Source: Pseudomonadales bacterium (lineage in GTDB: Bacteria; Pseudomonadota; Gammaproteobacteria; Pseudomonadales; Azotimanducaceae). Taken from it: DNA of 64,000 nucleotides. The stretch is from assembly GCA_012103505.1 (NCBI GenBank), contig WLWP01000001.1, positions 744,001 through 808,000 on the forward strand, read 5' to 3'. The position numbers and the translations under genes were made by a program. The stretch's first letter is position 1. Every line of letters starts with the position of its first letter. Below the pieces are notes generated by a model, which was not told the origin of the DNA, made no database searches, and was given only the letters and a program-made list of their open reading frames with translations. Of this stretch, positions 1 to 10,699 are shown in pieces.

Positions 1-407
1 GTGGTCGGGATCCACGACTGCTCTGTATTGTGGAGTCTCCAGCAGACGTCCTGGCGTTTGAAACAGCCGGTGGCTTCTCTGGTAGATACTTTGTGTTACA
101 CGGCAAGTTGTCACCTCTTGATGGCATCGGCCCGGAGGATCTGGGGCTTGTTCAACTGGGACGCCTGATACAAGGAGAAGTTGATGGTGCGGCGGACGGT
201 GATAAGAATCGTGTTGAAGAAGTCATCCTTGCAACTAATCCAAACGTCGAAGGTGAAGCGACCGCACATTACATTGTGCAAATGTTGAGTGCAGAACCCG
301 TGGTTGTGTCGCGGATTGCCCACGGCGTGCCGCTTGGTGGCGAAATCGAATATACCGATGGAGGAACCTTGGCTCATGCGCTACAGGGACGACGCAATAT
401 CGGTTGA
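1..407 (+). CDS. recR: Recombination mediator protein RecR, C-terminal part (5' end outside window)
   Basis: This is the end of RecR, the Toprim-domain protein that works with RecF and RecO to load RecA at gapped DNA. Reading from base 3, the frame is open from the window edge and begins with residues like [11 protein letters not shown], the Toprim start seen in Rec[16 protein letters not shown] and the ending [20 protein letters not shown] are hallmark RecR segments. About 134 residues are visible of a usual length near 200, so the zinc-finger and HhH part lies upstream. The last 32 bases overlap the start of rnd, suggesting co-transcription. The family call is secure. Confidence 0.95.
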   Translation, partial: GRDPRLLCIVESPADVLAFETAGGFSGRYFVLHGKLSPLDGIGPEDLGLVQLGRLIQGEVDGAADGDKNRVEEVILATNPNVEGEATAHYIVQMLSAEPVVVSRIAHGVPLGGEIEYTDGGTLAHALQGRRNIG

Positions 408-1485
408 GTGGATATCGGACAACGAGGCCCTAGAGGAAGCTTGCGGAAGGATCGGTTCAGTGTTGGCGTTAGACACTGAGTTCATGCGGACGAATACGTA
501 TTACCCAGTACCTGGGCTGTATCAAATAGGCCTGGAGGACGTTGTCTTTCTTGTTGACCCCCTAGCGATTACTGAATGGGAGCCGCTCAGAGAGGTATTT
601 GAGGACCCTTCAATTGTAAAAATAATGCATGCGTGTTTGGAGGACTTGGAACTTCTCTATCACCATCTTGGCACGCGGCTGCAACAGGTCTTTGATACGC
701 AATACGCGAATGCGTTTGTCACCGATCGCTTTAGCTTGAGCTATGCGGGCCTAGTTGAAGAGCGTCTTGGTGTGTCTCTGTCTAAACATGAAACTCGGTC
801 AGATTGGTTGCAACGCCCTCTTAGTGAGGAGCAGGTAGAGTACGCGGTTGAGGACGTGATTTACTTGCCAGCGATTTATGAGGCATTGAAAGCGGAGCTT
901 GAAGAGCGCGACCGACTGTCTTGGTATTATGATGATATGGCCGATCGGCAGCGTTATGACCCGATCAACCCCGCAGAATACTATCGCAATTTGAAACGGG
1001 GTTGGCAGCTCTCCGAGGAACAGTTAGCGATGTTTCAAAGCTTGTGCCAATGGCGCGAGCACACTGCGCAGAGTGAGAATGTGCCGCGTAACAGAGTTGT
1101 CTGGGACGAACATCTCTTTAACTTTGCTCAGCTTGATGAGTTAAGCGAGGCGGATGTGCGCGCAGCACTTCCTGGTAGTGTCGCGCGAAAATACGCAGAG
1201 CCTTTGGTCGCTGCGAGTCGTACCACGGCCGCTATGTCGGTACAGCCACTTCCGATACCCTTAACCTCGGCCCAAGGAATTGTTGTAAAAACATTGCGCA
1301 CGATCGGTCTCGAGAAAGCCACGTCCCTAGAGATGGCGCCGGAATTGATCTGTCGAAAAAGAGACTTGGAAGAGTGTGTTCGGGTTCATGCCAAAATGGG
1401 ACAGTTGTCAGACACGTATTCTACGTGGCGGATTGAAATCGTTGGCGATGATTGCCTATCAATTCTTGATGCCAGTGTGGTATAG
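376..1485 (+). CDS. rnd: Ribonuclease D
   Basis: RNase D is a 3'-5' exoribonuclease that trims tRNA and other small RNA 3' ends. The protein is 369 aa, close to the usual 375. The DEDD exonuclease motifs are visible: LALDTEFMR near residue 30, [10 protein letters not shown] near 90, and YAVEDVIYL near 165 as motif III. HRDC-type helical regions fill the C-terminal half. The start at 376 is chosen because GGAGGAA lies 9 bases upstream; an in-frame ATG at 358 has no such site. The gene overlaps the recR end by 32 nt and is followed by ycgL, an order also known from pseudomonads. Confidence 0.95.
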   Translation: MRYRDDAISVEWISDNEALEEACGRIGSVLALDTEFMRTNTYYPVPGLYQIGLEDVVFLVDPLAITEWEPLREVFEDPSIVKIMHACLEDLELLYHHLGTRLQQVFDTQYANAFVTDRFSLSYAGLVEERLGVSLSKHETRSDWLQRPLSEEQVEYAVEDVIYLPAIYEALKAELEERDRLSWYYDDMADRQRYDPINPAEYYRNLKRGWQLSEEQLAMFQSLCQWREHTAQSENVPRNRVVWDEHLFNFAQLDELSEADVRAALPGSVARKYAEPLVAASRTTAAMSVQPLPIPLTSAQGIVVKTLRTIGLEKATSLEMAPELICRKRDLEECVRVHAKMGQLSDTYSTWRIEIVGDDCLSILDASVV

Positions 1486-1530
1486 CTCGAGAGGGCTGAA
1501 AATGCGATGTAGTTATTGGAGGTTACGGAA

Positions 1531-1785
1531 GTGGCGTTAGAAGTTGATGTTTTCAAGAGCCCTCGACGTGATAATACCTACCTGATGTTGCCTGCTGATG
1601 CGAGTCTGGATTCCGTCCCAGAGCAACTGCAAACTCAATTTGGTGAGGCGAAACCGTTTCTCCGGTTTAAGCTTGATCAAGATCGACACTTGGCGCAGGC
1701 CGACCCCCAGGCTGTCTTGGCTGCTATACAAAGCCAAGGCTTCTATCTACAACTACCGCCAAACAAAGATGAAACCGGAGACTAG
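1531..1785 (+). CDS. ycgL: YcgL domain protein
   Basis: This small protein of 84 aa has the YcgL domain, whose biochemical role is not firmly known. The family signature is visible as an N-terminal [12 protein letters not shown] segment and a C-terminal [13 protein letters not shown] start at 1531 is preferred because TGGAGG sits 8 bases upstream; a TTG at 1516 would overlap that ribosome-binding site. The 3' end overlaps the next gene by 17 nt. Association with rnd and ycgN is conserved in gammaproteobacteria and suggests a shared transcript, not necessarily a shared function. Confidence 0.88.
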   Translation: MALEVDVFKSPRRDNTYLMLPADASLDSVPEQLQTQFGEAKPFLRFKLDQDRHLAQADPQAVLAAIQSQGFYLQLPPNKDETGD

Positions 1786-2218
1786 GTTCTGGGAACAAAA
1801 GTCGCTCGTTGAGCTGAACTCGGTGGAATGGGAGCAACTCTGTGATGGCTGTGGCCGTTGTTGCATGCTCAAGTTCGAAGATGAAGAAACGGATGAAGTA
1901 ACCTATACGGCCATGGTCTGCCATTTGCTAGATATGGAAGAAATTAGATGCACAAAGTATCCGCAGCGCCACGACCTAGTTCCAGATTGTGTTGTGCTCG
2001 ATGCTGCACGCGCTGAGTCCTTTGGTTGGCTGCCGAAGAGTTGTGCTTATCGCCGCATGGCAGAAGGGCGGGGTCTTGCGTGGTGGCACCCGCTCGTCTC
2101 GGGTACAAGCGAATCAGTTGTCGACGCAGGTATTTCTGTGCTTGGCCGCGTGGTGCCAGAGGACCACGTTCACCCTGAAGAGCATGAATCTATGGTTGTG
2201 ACTTGGGTGGATTACTAA
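1769..2218 (+). CDS. ycgN: YcgN/UPF0260 family cysteine-cluster protein
   Basis: The product is 149 aa and belongs to the YcgN (UPF0260, YkgJ-type) family. Its main feature is the cluster CDGCGRCC at about residues 26-33, followed by further conserved cysteines (VCHLLD, IRCTKYP, PDCV, KSCAYR), typical of the proposed Zn/Fe-binding domain. It also has the family motif LAWWHPL. The exact function is unknown. It starts inside the end of ycgL, so translation is probably coupled. Length agrees with the family (about 150 aa). Confidence 0.9.
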   Translation: MKPETRFWEQKSLVELNSVEWEQLCDGCGRCCMLKFEDEETDEVTYTAMVCHLLDMEEIRCTKYPQRHDLVPDCVVLDAARAESFGWLPKSCAYRRMAEGRGLAWWHPLVSGTSESVVDAGISVLGRVVPEDHVHPEEHESMVVTWVDY

Positions 2219-2590
2219 GTGTCGAATTATGCCTTGGCATGGGTGGTTGTGGTTTCGTTTGGTTTAGGGGGTGCTTTCGTGCTGCATCGGTTGCTTTACC
2301 ACACGAAGTGGTTGATCAAAGCGCCTGTGCTTGGGGCAACGCTAGCAATGTTCATCGCCGCCGCCCCAGTCCCACGGTTCGAGGGCCATTTTGCGCCAGC
2401 GTTTATCGTGTTTGTTTTTGAACTGCTGTTCCAAATCGATGGGCAACCCAACACGGCAGGTGGAATTCTTCTCCTCGCTATAGTGTTCGGTGCGTTGGCG
2501 GCTTGGCTCGTTGCGTTTGTAGTGCGCAAAAAACCTGATCAGGGCCATCCGGCCGAACAAGGCGTGGGTCCTAGCCGCAGCTCACGCTAA
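2219..2590 (+). CDS. Small integral membrane protein of unknown function
   Basis: This 123 aa protein is not recognised. It starts with a GTG directly after the ycgN stop codon, with no gap, so it is probably translated with it. Three hydrophobic segments are visible, at about residues 4-24, 34-50 and 60-108 (the last probably two helices), followed by a basic, polar tail (RKKPDQ onward). This suggests a 3-4 helix inner-membrane protein. Its place at the end of the rnd-ycgL-ycgN run is the only functional hint. Confidence 0.65.
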   Translation: MSNYALAWVVVVSFGLGGAFVLHRLLYHTKWLIKAPVLGATLAMFIAAAPVPRFEGHFAPAFIVFVFELLFQIDGQPNTAGGILLLAIVFGALAAWLVAFVVRKKPDQGHPAEQGVGPSRSSR

Positions 2591-2701
2591 GGCTCGTTGA
2601 AGTTCCCCGGCAGATTGGCCGTCTAAAGATCCGGGTCGAAATCCCTGCACCTCTCAAATCGACTGCTAGAATTTATAGATACCCATGGATGGGATGTTTG
2701 C

Positions 2702-4540
2702 ATGCGCTCGAGTGTCAAAAATATGACACTAATTTTTTTTCTGGTTCTGGGCTTCATATGGAGTTCAGTGGCAAGTGCTGCGCCTGATTTACGAATTGTT
2801 ATCGAAATGACCGAACGGGTTCAAGCTGCCGATGAACTCGAGCTCCGGTCGCATCTCGTGCGCGAGGTCGTGAATTTCTTGCCCCTTGATGGCACCGGTA
2901 GCGTTTGGGGTTATTCCGGTACGACCCAAAGGATGGTCAATCATGGCAAAACCGATCGTATGTGGCGCCAGGTTGCGGACATCCACGGCCGGCACTTGGC
3001 CGCACGGGGCCGTCGTGCAGATCCTGAGTCGGCATTAGGTCTTGCCCTGTGGGATTTCGAGAAGGTTGATCGAGGTCCGATAGATGTGATCTGGGTGAGT
3101 TCAGGGCACATTGAACTTGCCAATGGTCAAGACGGTGGCCAAAGCCGGGATCGGTTGCTGGCGGAATTCGCGGTTAAACTTCAATCCAAACGAGTGCGTC
3201 TGCACGCCATGGCGGTAGGTGCGACAGCGCCAGAAGATTTTGGCTTGATGCGACAGTTGGCGGAAGCCAGTGGCGGGCTCTTTCGGGAAGTGACTTCAGT
3301 TTCAGGGGCTCGGAGCTTTGCCGAAGATGTTCTACGTCTAGTTGGAGCGCATGCTGAAGCGCTCGTCGATAGCAAGGGGCGTTTCCAAATCGGACCAGGG
3401 ACGGAGCGTTTCACCGTTATGTGGGAAGCCGGTGCTAAAGGATCAGGTTTGCGTTCTCCAAGCGGCGAGACATTCAGTCGGATGAAGCCTTTAGCAACAG
3501 GCCGATGGCTACTGGCGCACGACTATGAAATGGCCACCATTGAGAACCCGGAGCCAGGGTGGTGGGAGGCGACAGGTGAAACACATAAAGTTGGTGTGTG
3601 GTCAGAATTAGAATTCTTAGTCGAAGGGTTGGTCTCACCCGTCGTACCGACAGATGAAACTTCCGCCTCGCTGCGGTTGTTTAGTGAGGGTGAGGAGCTG
3701 CGCTCAGCAGCGTTCCTGGATTTGTTGGATGTGCGTGCTTGGCTAGTCAAAGGTGGTGATAAGCAGGCGCTGCCTGTGGATCGAGATGGATCAAGTTACG
3801 AAATCTATTGTGTGCACCTGGAAGATGGGCCGCATGAACTTGAGATCGGAGTTATTGGCCCCACGTTTGCACAAAGTACGGTCAAGCCCTTTGTGGTGCG
3901 TAACCCGCTGCGGGCAGACATTCGCACTGGCACGGATTCAGCTGCTGCCTGGGTTTCATTTAGTCACCCAGACATTGACTATCGAACTATCAAAGCCAGC
4001 GCAAAAGTGCGCAAACCACCCCAACTTGGCGTCATCGTACCTGGCCAAAAGATGCCTGGCGGTATCTGGCAAGTCCCTATTCGGGTCGCTGACGGAATTT
4101 TAGAAATCACCTTCTCAATATCTGGTAACTATTTGAATGGAGAAGGTTTTTTTCTGAAAACGAAGCCTACTGCGCTAACCTTGCCTCTATCCGAAGGACA
4201 AGTCGAGACCTTCCTGTTTGATGCGAACGGGAAGCGCTTGAGTGAACAGAGAGAAGCACCGATCGCGCCCGAGCCGATTGCACATTTTGTTGCGTCTTCT
4301 CCTGAGGATCTCTCGATTGGTGCGCTTGGCGCCAGCGAAATTTCAGCTCAAAATCAGCGTGAGCAGGTCGAGCCAACGACCGTTGTTTCGAAAGCCATAA
4401 GCCTACCTGTGTGGTTTGTCGGGGTTATTTCCCTGATAAATTTGCTGTTGGTGGCTGGGATTTGGTGGTTTTTAAAACCTTCGGGACTCGTGCTAGAACC
4501 GCTTGTGCAGTCCGATTCTGAAGAGCCGCAACCGGCTTAG
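2702..4540 (+). CDS. Exported, membrane-anchored VWA-like protein (TIGR03503-like)
   Basis: The product is 612 aa with a signal peptide at residues 1-26, cleaved near VASAA. A von Willebrand factor A-like region follows over about residues 30-220, containing DVIWVSSGHIEL and RLHAMAVGA. The middle is beta-rich. A single transmembrane helix at about 569-591 is followed by a short cytoplasmic tail. The canonical DxSxS metal site is not obvious; the first strand reads RIVIEMTERV. The architecture resembles the TIGR03503 family of conserved exported proteins, a family match made from memory. It lies upstream of a MoxR-type ATPase and a second VWA protein, a grouping typical of MoxR-VWA systems. 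Function is unknown. Confidence 0.6.
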   Translation: MRSSVKNMTLIFFLVLGFIWSSVASAAPDLRIVIEMTERVQAADELELRSHLVREVVNFLPLDGTGSVWGYSGTTQRMVNHGKTDRMWRQVADIHGRHLAARGRRADPESALGLALWDFEKVDRGPIDVIWVSSGHIELANGQDGGQSRDRLLAEFAVKLQSKRVRLHAMAVGATAPEDFGLMRQLAEASGGLFREVTSVSGARSFAEDVLRLVGAHAEALVDSKGRFQIGPGTERFTVMWEAGAKGSGLRSPSGETFSRMKPLATGRWLLAHDYEMATIENPEPGWWEATGETHKVGVWSELEFLVEGLVSPVVPTDETSASLRLFSEGEELRSAAFLDLLDVRAWLVKGGDKQALPVDRDGSSYEIYCVHLEDGPHELEIGVIGPTFAQSTVKPFVVRNPLRADIRTGTDSAAAWVSFSHPDIDYRTIKASAKVRKPPQLGVIVPGQKMPGGIWQVPIRVADGILEITFSISGNYLNGEGFFLKTKPTALTLPLSEGQVETFLFDANGKRLSEQREAPIAPEPIAHFVASSPEDLSIGALGASEISAQNQREQVEPTTVVSKAISLPVWFVGVISLINLLLVAGIWWFLKPSGLVLEPLVQSDSEEPQPA

Positions 4541-4825
4541 ACGTTTTCCCGCACTTGCGACCCTTTTAGGGGTCAATTAAAGTACTTCCTTACGCTATGA
4601 GCGTCGCGCCGTGTGGGTACACAAAATGTAACCTGCCTACCTGTACGTTCCAGCCCTAAGATTCCTCTTGGTACCAGTCCGGGTAAGACCTGACAATCTA
4701 GGTCCTGGTGGAGTTTGGAACAACGATTTGATCCGTGGGGAAGCGGGTTAAAATTGGAACTGGAAAAGCAGACGTAAGCTCCATAGAGCAGTAGAACAAC
4801 AAACGAGTAACTAACGAGTAAATTA

Positions 4826-5674
4826 ATGATCTTTGAAAGTACAGAAGAATACATCTCGACCGACGAACTAAGCATGGCGGTCGACTCCGCAGTGAAGTTA
4901 GAACGACCACTCCTGATTAAGGGTGAGCCAGGTACCGGAAAGACGATGCTTGCTGAGCAAGTTGCAGCCAGCTTGAATATGGAGCTCATTGAGTGGCACA
5001 TCAAGTCGTCTACCAAGGCGATTAACGGCCTCTACGAATATGACGCGGTCTCACGACTGCGCGATTCCCAGTTGGGTGACGAGCGAGTCAAAGACATTCG
5101 CAACTACATCAAACAGGGTAAACTTTGGGAAGCTTTCGATCGCGACGAGCGCTGTGTATTGCTCATCGACGAAATTGACAAAGCAGACATCGAATTCCCG
5201 AATGACCTTCTGCAAGAATTGGATCGCATGGAGTTCTATGTTTACGAACTTGGTGAAACAGTAAAAGCGAAGCAACGTCCAATTGTGATCATCACATCGA
5301 ACAACGAGAAGGAACTACCCGACGCGTTCTTGCGACGTTGCTTCTTCCACTACATCAATTTTCCCGATAGAGACACAATGCAACAAATCGTTGAGGTTCA
5401 CTTCCCTGAACTTAAGAACGATCTGGTCAAAGATGCGATGGAAATATTCTTCGATGTTCGCAAGGTTCCTGGCTTGAAGAAGAAGCCGTCAACATCCGAG
5501 CTGATCGATTGGCTGAAGTTGCTTATGGCAGATGATATTCCGGATGAGATCTTGACGAATCGCGACCCAAGCAAAGCCATTCCTCCACTGTACGGTGCCT
5601 TGGTTAAGAACGAACAAGACGTGCACCTTTTGGAACGGCTCGCATTTATGAACAGAAGAGATAGCAGAGGCTAA
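4826..5674 (+). CDS. MoxR-family AAA+ ATPase
   Basis: This 282 aa AAA+ ATPase probably acts as a chaperone that remodels a metalloenzyme or membrane target together with the VWA protein encoded next. Walker A is GEPGTGKT at residues 33-40, Walker B is VLLIDEIDKAD at about 111-121, and ITSNNEKELPDAFLRRC contains sensor 1 and the arginine finger region. This organisation matches the MoxR class. Only 3 bases separate it from the CoxE-like gene, so they are almost certainly co-translated. A spacer of 285 nt lies upstream and could hold the promoter. Confidence 0.9.
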   Translation: MIFESTEEYISTDELSMAVDSAVKLERPLLIKGEPGTGKTMLAEQVAASLNMELIEWHIKSSTKAINGLYEYDAVSRLRDSQLGDERVKDIRNYIKQGKLWEAFDRDERCVLLIDEIDKADIEFPNDLLQELDRMEFYVYELGETVKAKQRPIVIITSNNEKELPDAFLRRCFFHYINFPDRDTMQQIVEVHFPELKNDLVKDAMEIFFDVRKVPGLKKKPSTSELIDWLKLLMADDIPDEILTNRDPSKAIPPLYGALVKNEQDVHLLERLAFMNRRDSRG

Positions 5675-5677
5675 AAC

Positions 5678-6844
5678 GTGCTTATCAATTTCTTTCTTAC
5701 GTTACGTAAGTACAAAATCCCAGTCACGATTCGTGAATTAATGGATGTGCTGGCAGGTTTAAAATTGCAATTGGCCTATGCCAATGTAGATGATTTTTAT
5801 CTGCTAACCCGCACAGCGATGGTCAAAGACGAAAAGAATTACGACAAGTTCGATCGTGCTTTCAGTGCCTACTTCAAAGGTTTGGACGACTTACACGGTC
5901 TGTTGGAATCTTTGATCCCAGATGAATGGCTGCGTCACGAGTTCGAAAAGTCTCTGAGCAAGGAAGACCTGGAACAGATTGAAGGTCTCGGTGGTCTGGA
6001 GAAATTGATCGAAGCCTTCAAGAAAGCCAAAGAGGAAGCTGAAAAGGCAGCCCAAGAAGGCAAAGAAGGTGAGGAAGGTGAAGAGGGCGATGCAGATCGA
6101 GACGGTAAAGATGGACCAAACGGTTTAGGCAAAGGCAAAAAGAAAAAGGCCAAGAAAGTTTGGGATGAGCGCCAATATAAGAACTTAGATGACTCTGTCG
6201 AGCTGGGTACGCGGAACATTAAGATGGCCTTGCGCCGACTCCGTAAGTTTGCACGAACTGGTGTGGACGAGGAGCTCGACATGGCCGATACCATTAAATC
6301 GACTGCTCACAACGGTGGCATGCTTGACATCAAGATGCGTCCAGAGCGGAAGAACACCGTCAAGGTACTTTTGTTCCTCGACATCGGCGGTTCGATGGAT
6401 GCGCACGTCAAAATTTGTGAGGAGCTTTTTTCAGCCACGCGCACAGAGTTCAAACACATAGAGAGTTTTTACTTCCACAACTTCATCTATGAGTCGGTAT
6501 GGAAAGACAATCGGCGGCGGATGAGTGAGCGTATTCCGACTTTTGAGGTACTGAACAAATACGCGCATGACTATAAAGTTGTCTTCGTTGGTGACGCTAC
6601 GATGGCGCCTTACGAAATTACCCATGCTGGCGGTAGCGTTGAGCATTGGAACGAGGAACCTGGTGCGCAGTGGTTAGAGCGGTTCACGGGTATGTATGAA
6701 AAACTTGTATGGCTGAATCCAACGCCGCAGGAAACTTGGGAGTACTCAACTTCTGTGACGATGACTCAAGATCTTGTTGAGGGCAATATGTTTCCGCTAA
6801 CGATCAAAGGTTTGGAAGAAGGAATGGGCCAACTATCTAAGTAG
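5678..6844 (+). CDS. VWA domain protein, CoxE-like, partner of the MoxR ATPase
   Basis: The protein is 388 aa. The first 100 residues are helical. A strongly charged linker at about 118-165 (Glu/Gly then Lys runs) leads to a VWA domain starting near residue 228. The metal-ion-dependent adhesion motif reads D235-I-G-G-S239, so the usual DxSxS has Gly in place of the first Ser. CoxE-like VWA proteins pair with MoxR ATPases in cofactor insertion or protein maturation, such as in CO dehydrogenase or nitric oxide reductase systems. No such enzyme is nearby, so the client is unknown. The start is a GTG 3 nt after the ATPase stop. A strong terminator follows. Confidence 0.85.
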   Translation: MLINFFLTLRKYKIPVTIRELMDVLAGLKLQLAYANVDDFYLLTRTAMVKDEKNYDKFDRAFSAYFKGLDDLHGLLESLIPDEWLRHEFEKSLSKEDLEQIEGLGGLEKLIEAFKKAKEEAEKAAQEGKEGEEGEEGDADRDGKDGPNGLGKGKKKKAKKVWDERQYKNLDDSVELGTRNIKMALRRLRKFARTGVDEELDMADTIKSTAHNGGMLDIKMRPERKNTVKVLLFLDIGGSMDAHVKICEELFSATRTEFKHIESFYFHNFIYESVWKDNRRRMSERIPTFEVLNKYAHDYKVVFVGDATMAPYEITHAGGSVEHWNEEPGAQWLERFTGMYEKLVWLNPTPQETWEYSTSVTMTQDLVEGNMFPLTIKGLEEGMGQLSK

Positions 6845-6862
6845 TATTTGATTGAGATAGTG

Positions 6863-6889
6863 AAAACGGCCGGTTTACCGGCCGTTTTT
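6863..6889 (+). terminator. Intrinsic terminator after the MoxR/VWA operon
   Basis: A perfect 11-bp inverted repeat (AAAACGGCCGG and CCGGCCGTTTT) flanks a four-base TTTA loop and ends in a T run. It sits 19 nt after the CoxE-like stop codon and 24 nt before hrpA. This is a textbook rho-independent terminator. Confidence 0.92.
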
Positions 6890-6913
6890 GTATGTGCGAT
6901 ATAGAAATCGGTA

Positions 6914-9900
6914 ATGACAAAGCAACTTCACGAAAATCCGACAGATGATCAGTTACTGCGCAAGGACGTGTTCCGTCGACGCCGTGGCAAGTTGAGCCAA
7001 CGGCAAACGGAACGGTCGATGTTGTTAGTAAACCGACGAGCTGAGGTACTACAAAGTTTAAACACAGAACTCACGCCTGACCTGCCGGTCAGTGATGCAG
7101 TAGAAGAGTTGCAAACCGCCCTCCATGAAAGCCAGGTAGTCGTTGTCGCCGGTGAGACAGGATCGGGCAAAACCACGCAACTACCGAAGTTGTTGTTACA
7201 AGCCGGGTTGGGGGTTCGTGGCTCGATCGCGCATACCCAGCCCAGACGCCTCGCGGCCAGAACGGTTGCGAATCGAATAGCGGAAGAAACGGGATGCCAA
7301 CTCGGACAGGGCGTTGGGTTTGCGGTCCGTTTCGCCGATGCAGTTTCGGACGAGACTTTGCTGAAGGTGATGACTGACGGTTTGTTGCTTAATGAGATTC
7401 GCAGTGATCGGTTCTTAGACGCCTACGACGCAATAATTATCGATGAAGCACATGAGCGGAGCCTCAACGTTGACTTCTTGCTTGGATATCTCAAGCGCCT
7501 GTTGGCGCGGCGAAAAGACCTTAAGGTGGTGGTTACTAGTGCCACGATTGATGTCGAGCGTTTCAGCAAATTCTTTAACAATGCGCCCATCGTCCAAGTT
7601 GGTGGTCGGACGTTTCCCGTGGAAATTGTTTACCAAGAAGAGCCCGAGGAACTTTTCGACGGAGTCGTAGATGCGTTAACAGATATCGAAACGCAACCTT
7701 ATCGGGGGGCGTCGGATGTTCTGATTTTCTGTTCTGGTGAGCGTGACATTTTTGATCTAGCCCATGACCTACGCCGCGCTTACCCAGATAGGTACGAGGT
7801 CTTGCCGTTGTACGCACGACTATCCTTTGCCGAGCAAAGGCCGCTGTGGGCGCATCGCACCCGGCGTCTGTTATCGGCTGTTTACGAGCCAAGATTTTGA
7901 CTCTCGACCAGATTTCACCGACCCCGAGATCCGACGGGTGAACCTCGCCGGGGTAGTTTTACAAATGGAAGCGTTCAATCTTGGTGACATTCAGACGTTT
8001 CCATTTGTCGATCCACCAGATCCACGCGCAATCAGAGACGCTATGCGCTTGTTGGATGAGCTGCAGGCCATCAAAGGCGGTCGATTATCGAAGATAGGTC
8101 GGCAGATGGCGCGACTCCCGATTGATCCAAGACTTGCTCGGATGTTGGTGGAGGCAAATCAACAGGGTTCATTGAAAGAACTGTTAATTGTAGTTTCGGG
8201 TTTAGCAGTACAGGATCCACGCGAGCGCCCGATGCAGAAAGCCCAAGCTGCGGATCAAAGTCACCAGGCTTTTGCCGAACCACGTAGTGACTTCCTCGGT
8301 TATCTCAAATTGTGGGAGTGGCTTGAAGAAGAAAAGCAAAACTTAACTAACAGTCGTTTCAAGCTGGTACTTGCCAAACGCTTCGTCAATTTTCTTCGCG
8401 TGCGCGAATGGCGAGAAGTGCACCGGCAGCTTAGAAGTGTGTGCCGGGACTTAGGGTGGCGTCTCAACGAAAGCCCTGCGAGCTACGGCGCGATACACGA
8501 AGCGATAGTCTCAGGCAGTCTGAGTCTAATTGCTCAACACGACGAAAAAGGGGTGTACCTGGGTGCTCGCAATCTCAAGCTCCGTATCTTCCCTGGCTCA
8601 GGGCTCGCAGATAAGACACCGAAATGGATCGTGGCTGGAGAGATAGCAGAAACTAGTCGAGTGTATGGGCGTTCGATTGCCAAAATTGAACCTGGTTGGA
8701 TTGAGCGGCACGGGCAACACCTCGTTAAGAAGAGGTATTCGGAGCCGAGTTGGAGTCCTAAGCGCGGTGAGGTGACCGCCAAGTTAACTGTAACTCTTTA
8801 CGGTCTTGTGCTTGCTGACAATCGCCTTGTGAGCTACGAAAAAGTAGACACCGTAGTTTGTAGAGATCTCTTTATTCGGGACGGATTGGTTGCTGGGGCG
8901 TTGGAGCCAATTCCTCAATTCCTACTCTCCAATCTGAAATTGGTGGGGCAAATCCGTGATCAAGAGGCAAAAGAGCGTCGCAGGGATCTCCTGATTAGTG
9001 ATGATGTGATTCACGCGTTCTATGACGAACGGTTACCAACGGGTTTGTGTAAGGCAGAAGATCTGCGTCGTTGGATCGAGAAGGGTAGTAACGCTCAAAC
9101 CCTCAGTTTCGACAGAGAATTTCTCCAACAGCAAGAGAGTGCCTTATCGGAAAGCGAGATGTATCCCGGTGAAGTCGCTATGGGAGATCTTAGGCTTCGA
9201 CTTAAGTATCGGTTTGCGCCAGGAGAGGTGGATGATGGCGTTACCCTGATTGCACCCGTTGGATTGTTGCACGAAGTGAGAGGGGAGGTATTGGAATGGT
9301 CGGTGCCAGGGTTTTTTGCCAGCGTTGTTGAAGCTTGGCTGAGGACCTTACCCAAGGCGAAGCGCAAACACTTAGCGCCAATGCCTGAGAAAGTTGAAGA
9401 ACTCAGCAAGTATTTGCTCGGGCAGGGGCGCTATCGTGAAGGACGATTGTTGTCACAACTTCAGAAAGTTCTGAAGGATTGGTATCGCGTAGACGTAGAT
9501 GAAGTTGATTGGGATCGCACTCGCATAAGTGATCATCTACGCATTTACGTGTCTGTTGTTGACGAACGGGGTAAGCGTATACGTGGCGGGCGGAACATCC
9601 TCGAGATAAAACAATCCGTGCAACGACAAGCCGAGTCTTTACCCGTGGCCGCTATTGAACAAAAAGAAGCGCTAGGTCTGACCGCGTTTCCTGAGGACGA
9701 AATCAAAGAGAGTCTGGTGCTTGGCAAGCGAACGAATAGAGTGATGAAGTTCCCTGGCTTGGTCGATCAGGTCGCGACAGTCGATATGCGTCTCTTCGAC
9801 GATCGAAACACCCGAGATCGCGCTCATCGTGGTGGGCTCGTACGTCTCGCTTTACTCGGATTAGGCAAAGTGGGTAGATACTTTCGCAAAGAACTCGATA

Positions 9901-10580
9901 AACATCCGCAGATGGGTTTGCATTTTGCCGCGCTTGGATCTGCCAGCGAACTCAAGGATGAAATACTCAGATCTGTCGTTTGGCGTTGCTACTTTGAAGG
10001 GTATGAACTGCCAACTGACAAGGGAGGATTTGAACGCCGGTTGCAAGAACATCGCTCGGAATTGGCGACAGTCTTCACAACTACAGTCGATGCCCTTGCC
10101 GAAATATTGGCGTTACGCTTCGAGTGCGGTAAAACGCTCACTACGCTCGATTCTAAGGCTTACGAGAAGAGCAAGCTGGATATAGAGACCCAGTTGTACG
10201 AATTGGTACCACGGGAGGTACTAAACGTCACGCCCGCCCAGTACTTTGACTTGGTACCGAGATATTTGCGCGGCATTGAACGGCGTTTGCATAGCCTGCC
10301 GGGTCATGTTCCGAAGGATCAGAAACAAATGGAGTTGATTGCGCCTTTTGAAGCTAGATTGGCGAAGTTGTCGACTAGTGAGTTATACAATGAAGCCACC
10401 GAGATGGATTTAAGGTGTTTACTTCAAGAAGTTCGTTTGACGTTGTTTGCTGAGCCGATAGCTCGGCAAAAGGTGGACAACCACCCCCTAATCCAAACCT
10501 ACGGTAAGCAGTGGAAGGCCTCGCCTAAGCGTCTTGAACAAGCACTGAACGCTGAGGAGCGTCGATTAGGGTTATTGTAG
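6914..10580 (+). pseudogene. hrpA: ATP-dependent RNA helicase HrpA, disrupted by an internal frameshifting deletion
   Basis: HrpA is a DEAH-box helicase of about 1300 aa that rescues stalled ribosomes. The first frame (from 6914) has Walker A GETGSGKT, DEAH and SATIDVERF, and runs to VLPLYARLSFAEQ near 7837. The second frame picks up at about 7836 with KGRCGR, then DSRPDFTDPEIRRVNLA, and runs intact to the C-terminal DUF3418-type region at 10580. Compared with the remembered family sequence, about 64 residues between LSxxEQ and KGRCGR are missing, including motif V (ATNVAETSLT) and part of motif VI. The deletion length must be 2 modulo 3. Without it the total would be about 1285 aa. Either the gene is inactivated or the assembly lost about 190 bases. 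Everything outside the junction looks functional. Confidence 0.88.
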
Positions 10581-10699
10581 CCCCCGCGTAGGAGCAATTC
10601 TGCAACCTTTGAACGAAATCAATTGATTGTGGTCCTAGAATAAGAACGTGTAGTCTAAGCGTTCGCGCAAAATTACTTAGATCCAGTGGAGAATTGTTG

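Noticed and set aside
4559-4574. GACCC/GGGTC hairpin after the VWA-like gene
   Set aside because: The stem is only 5 bp with no T run after it, so a terminator call would be weak.
4573-5016. A 147-codon minus-strand frame across the MoxR gene start
   Set aside because: It overlaps a well-supported ATPase start, has no recognisable motif and no plausible start context.
6914-10580. hrpA as two separate functional genes
   Set aside because: The second frame starts with residues that are out of frame with helicase sequence until KGRCGR; the two parts together cover one HrpA with a gap, so a disrupted gene fits better.
10694-10699. TTG start two codons before the hvfA ATG
   Set aside because: The ATG at 10700 has TGGAGAA at an ideal 6-base distance, so the TTG is not needed.
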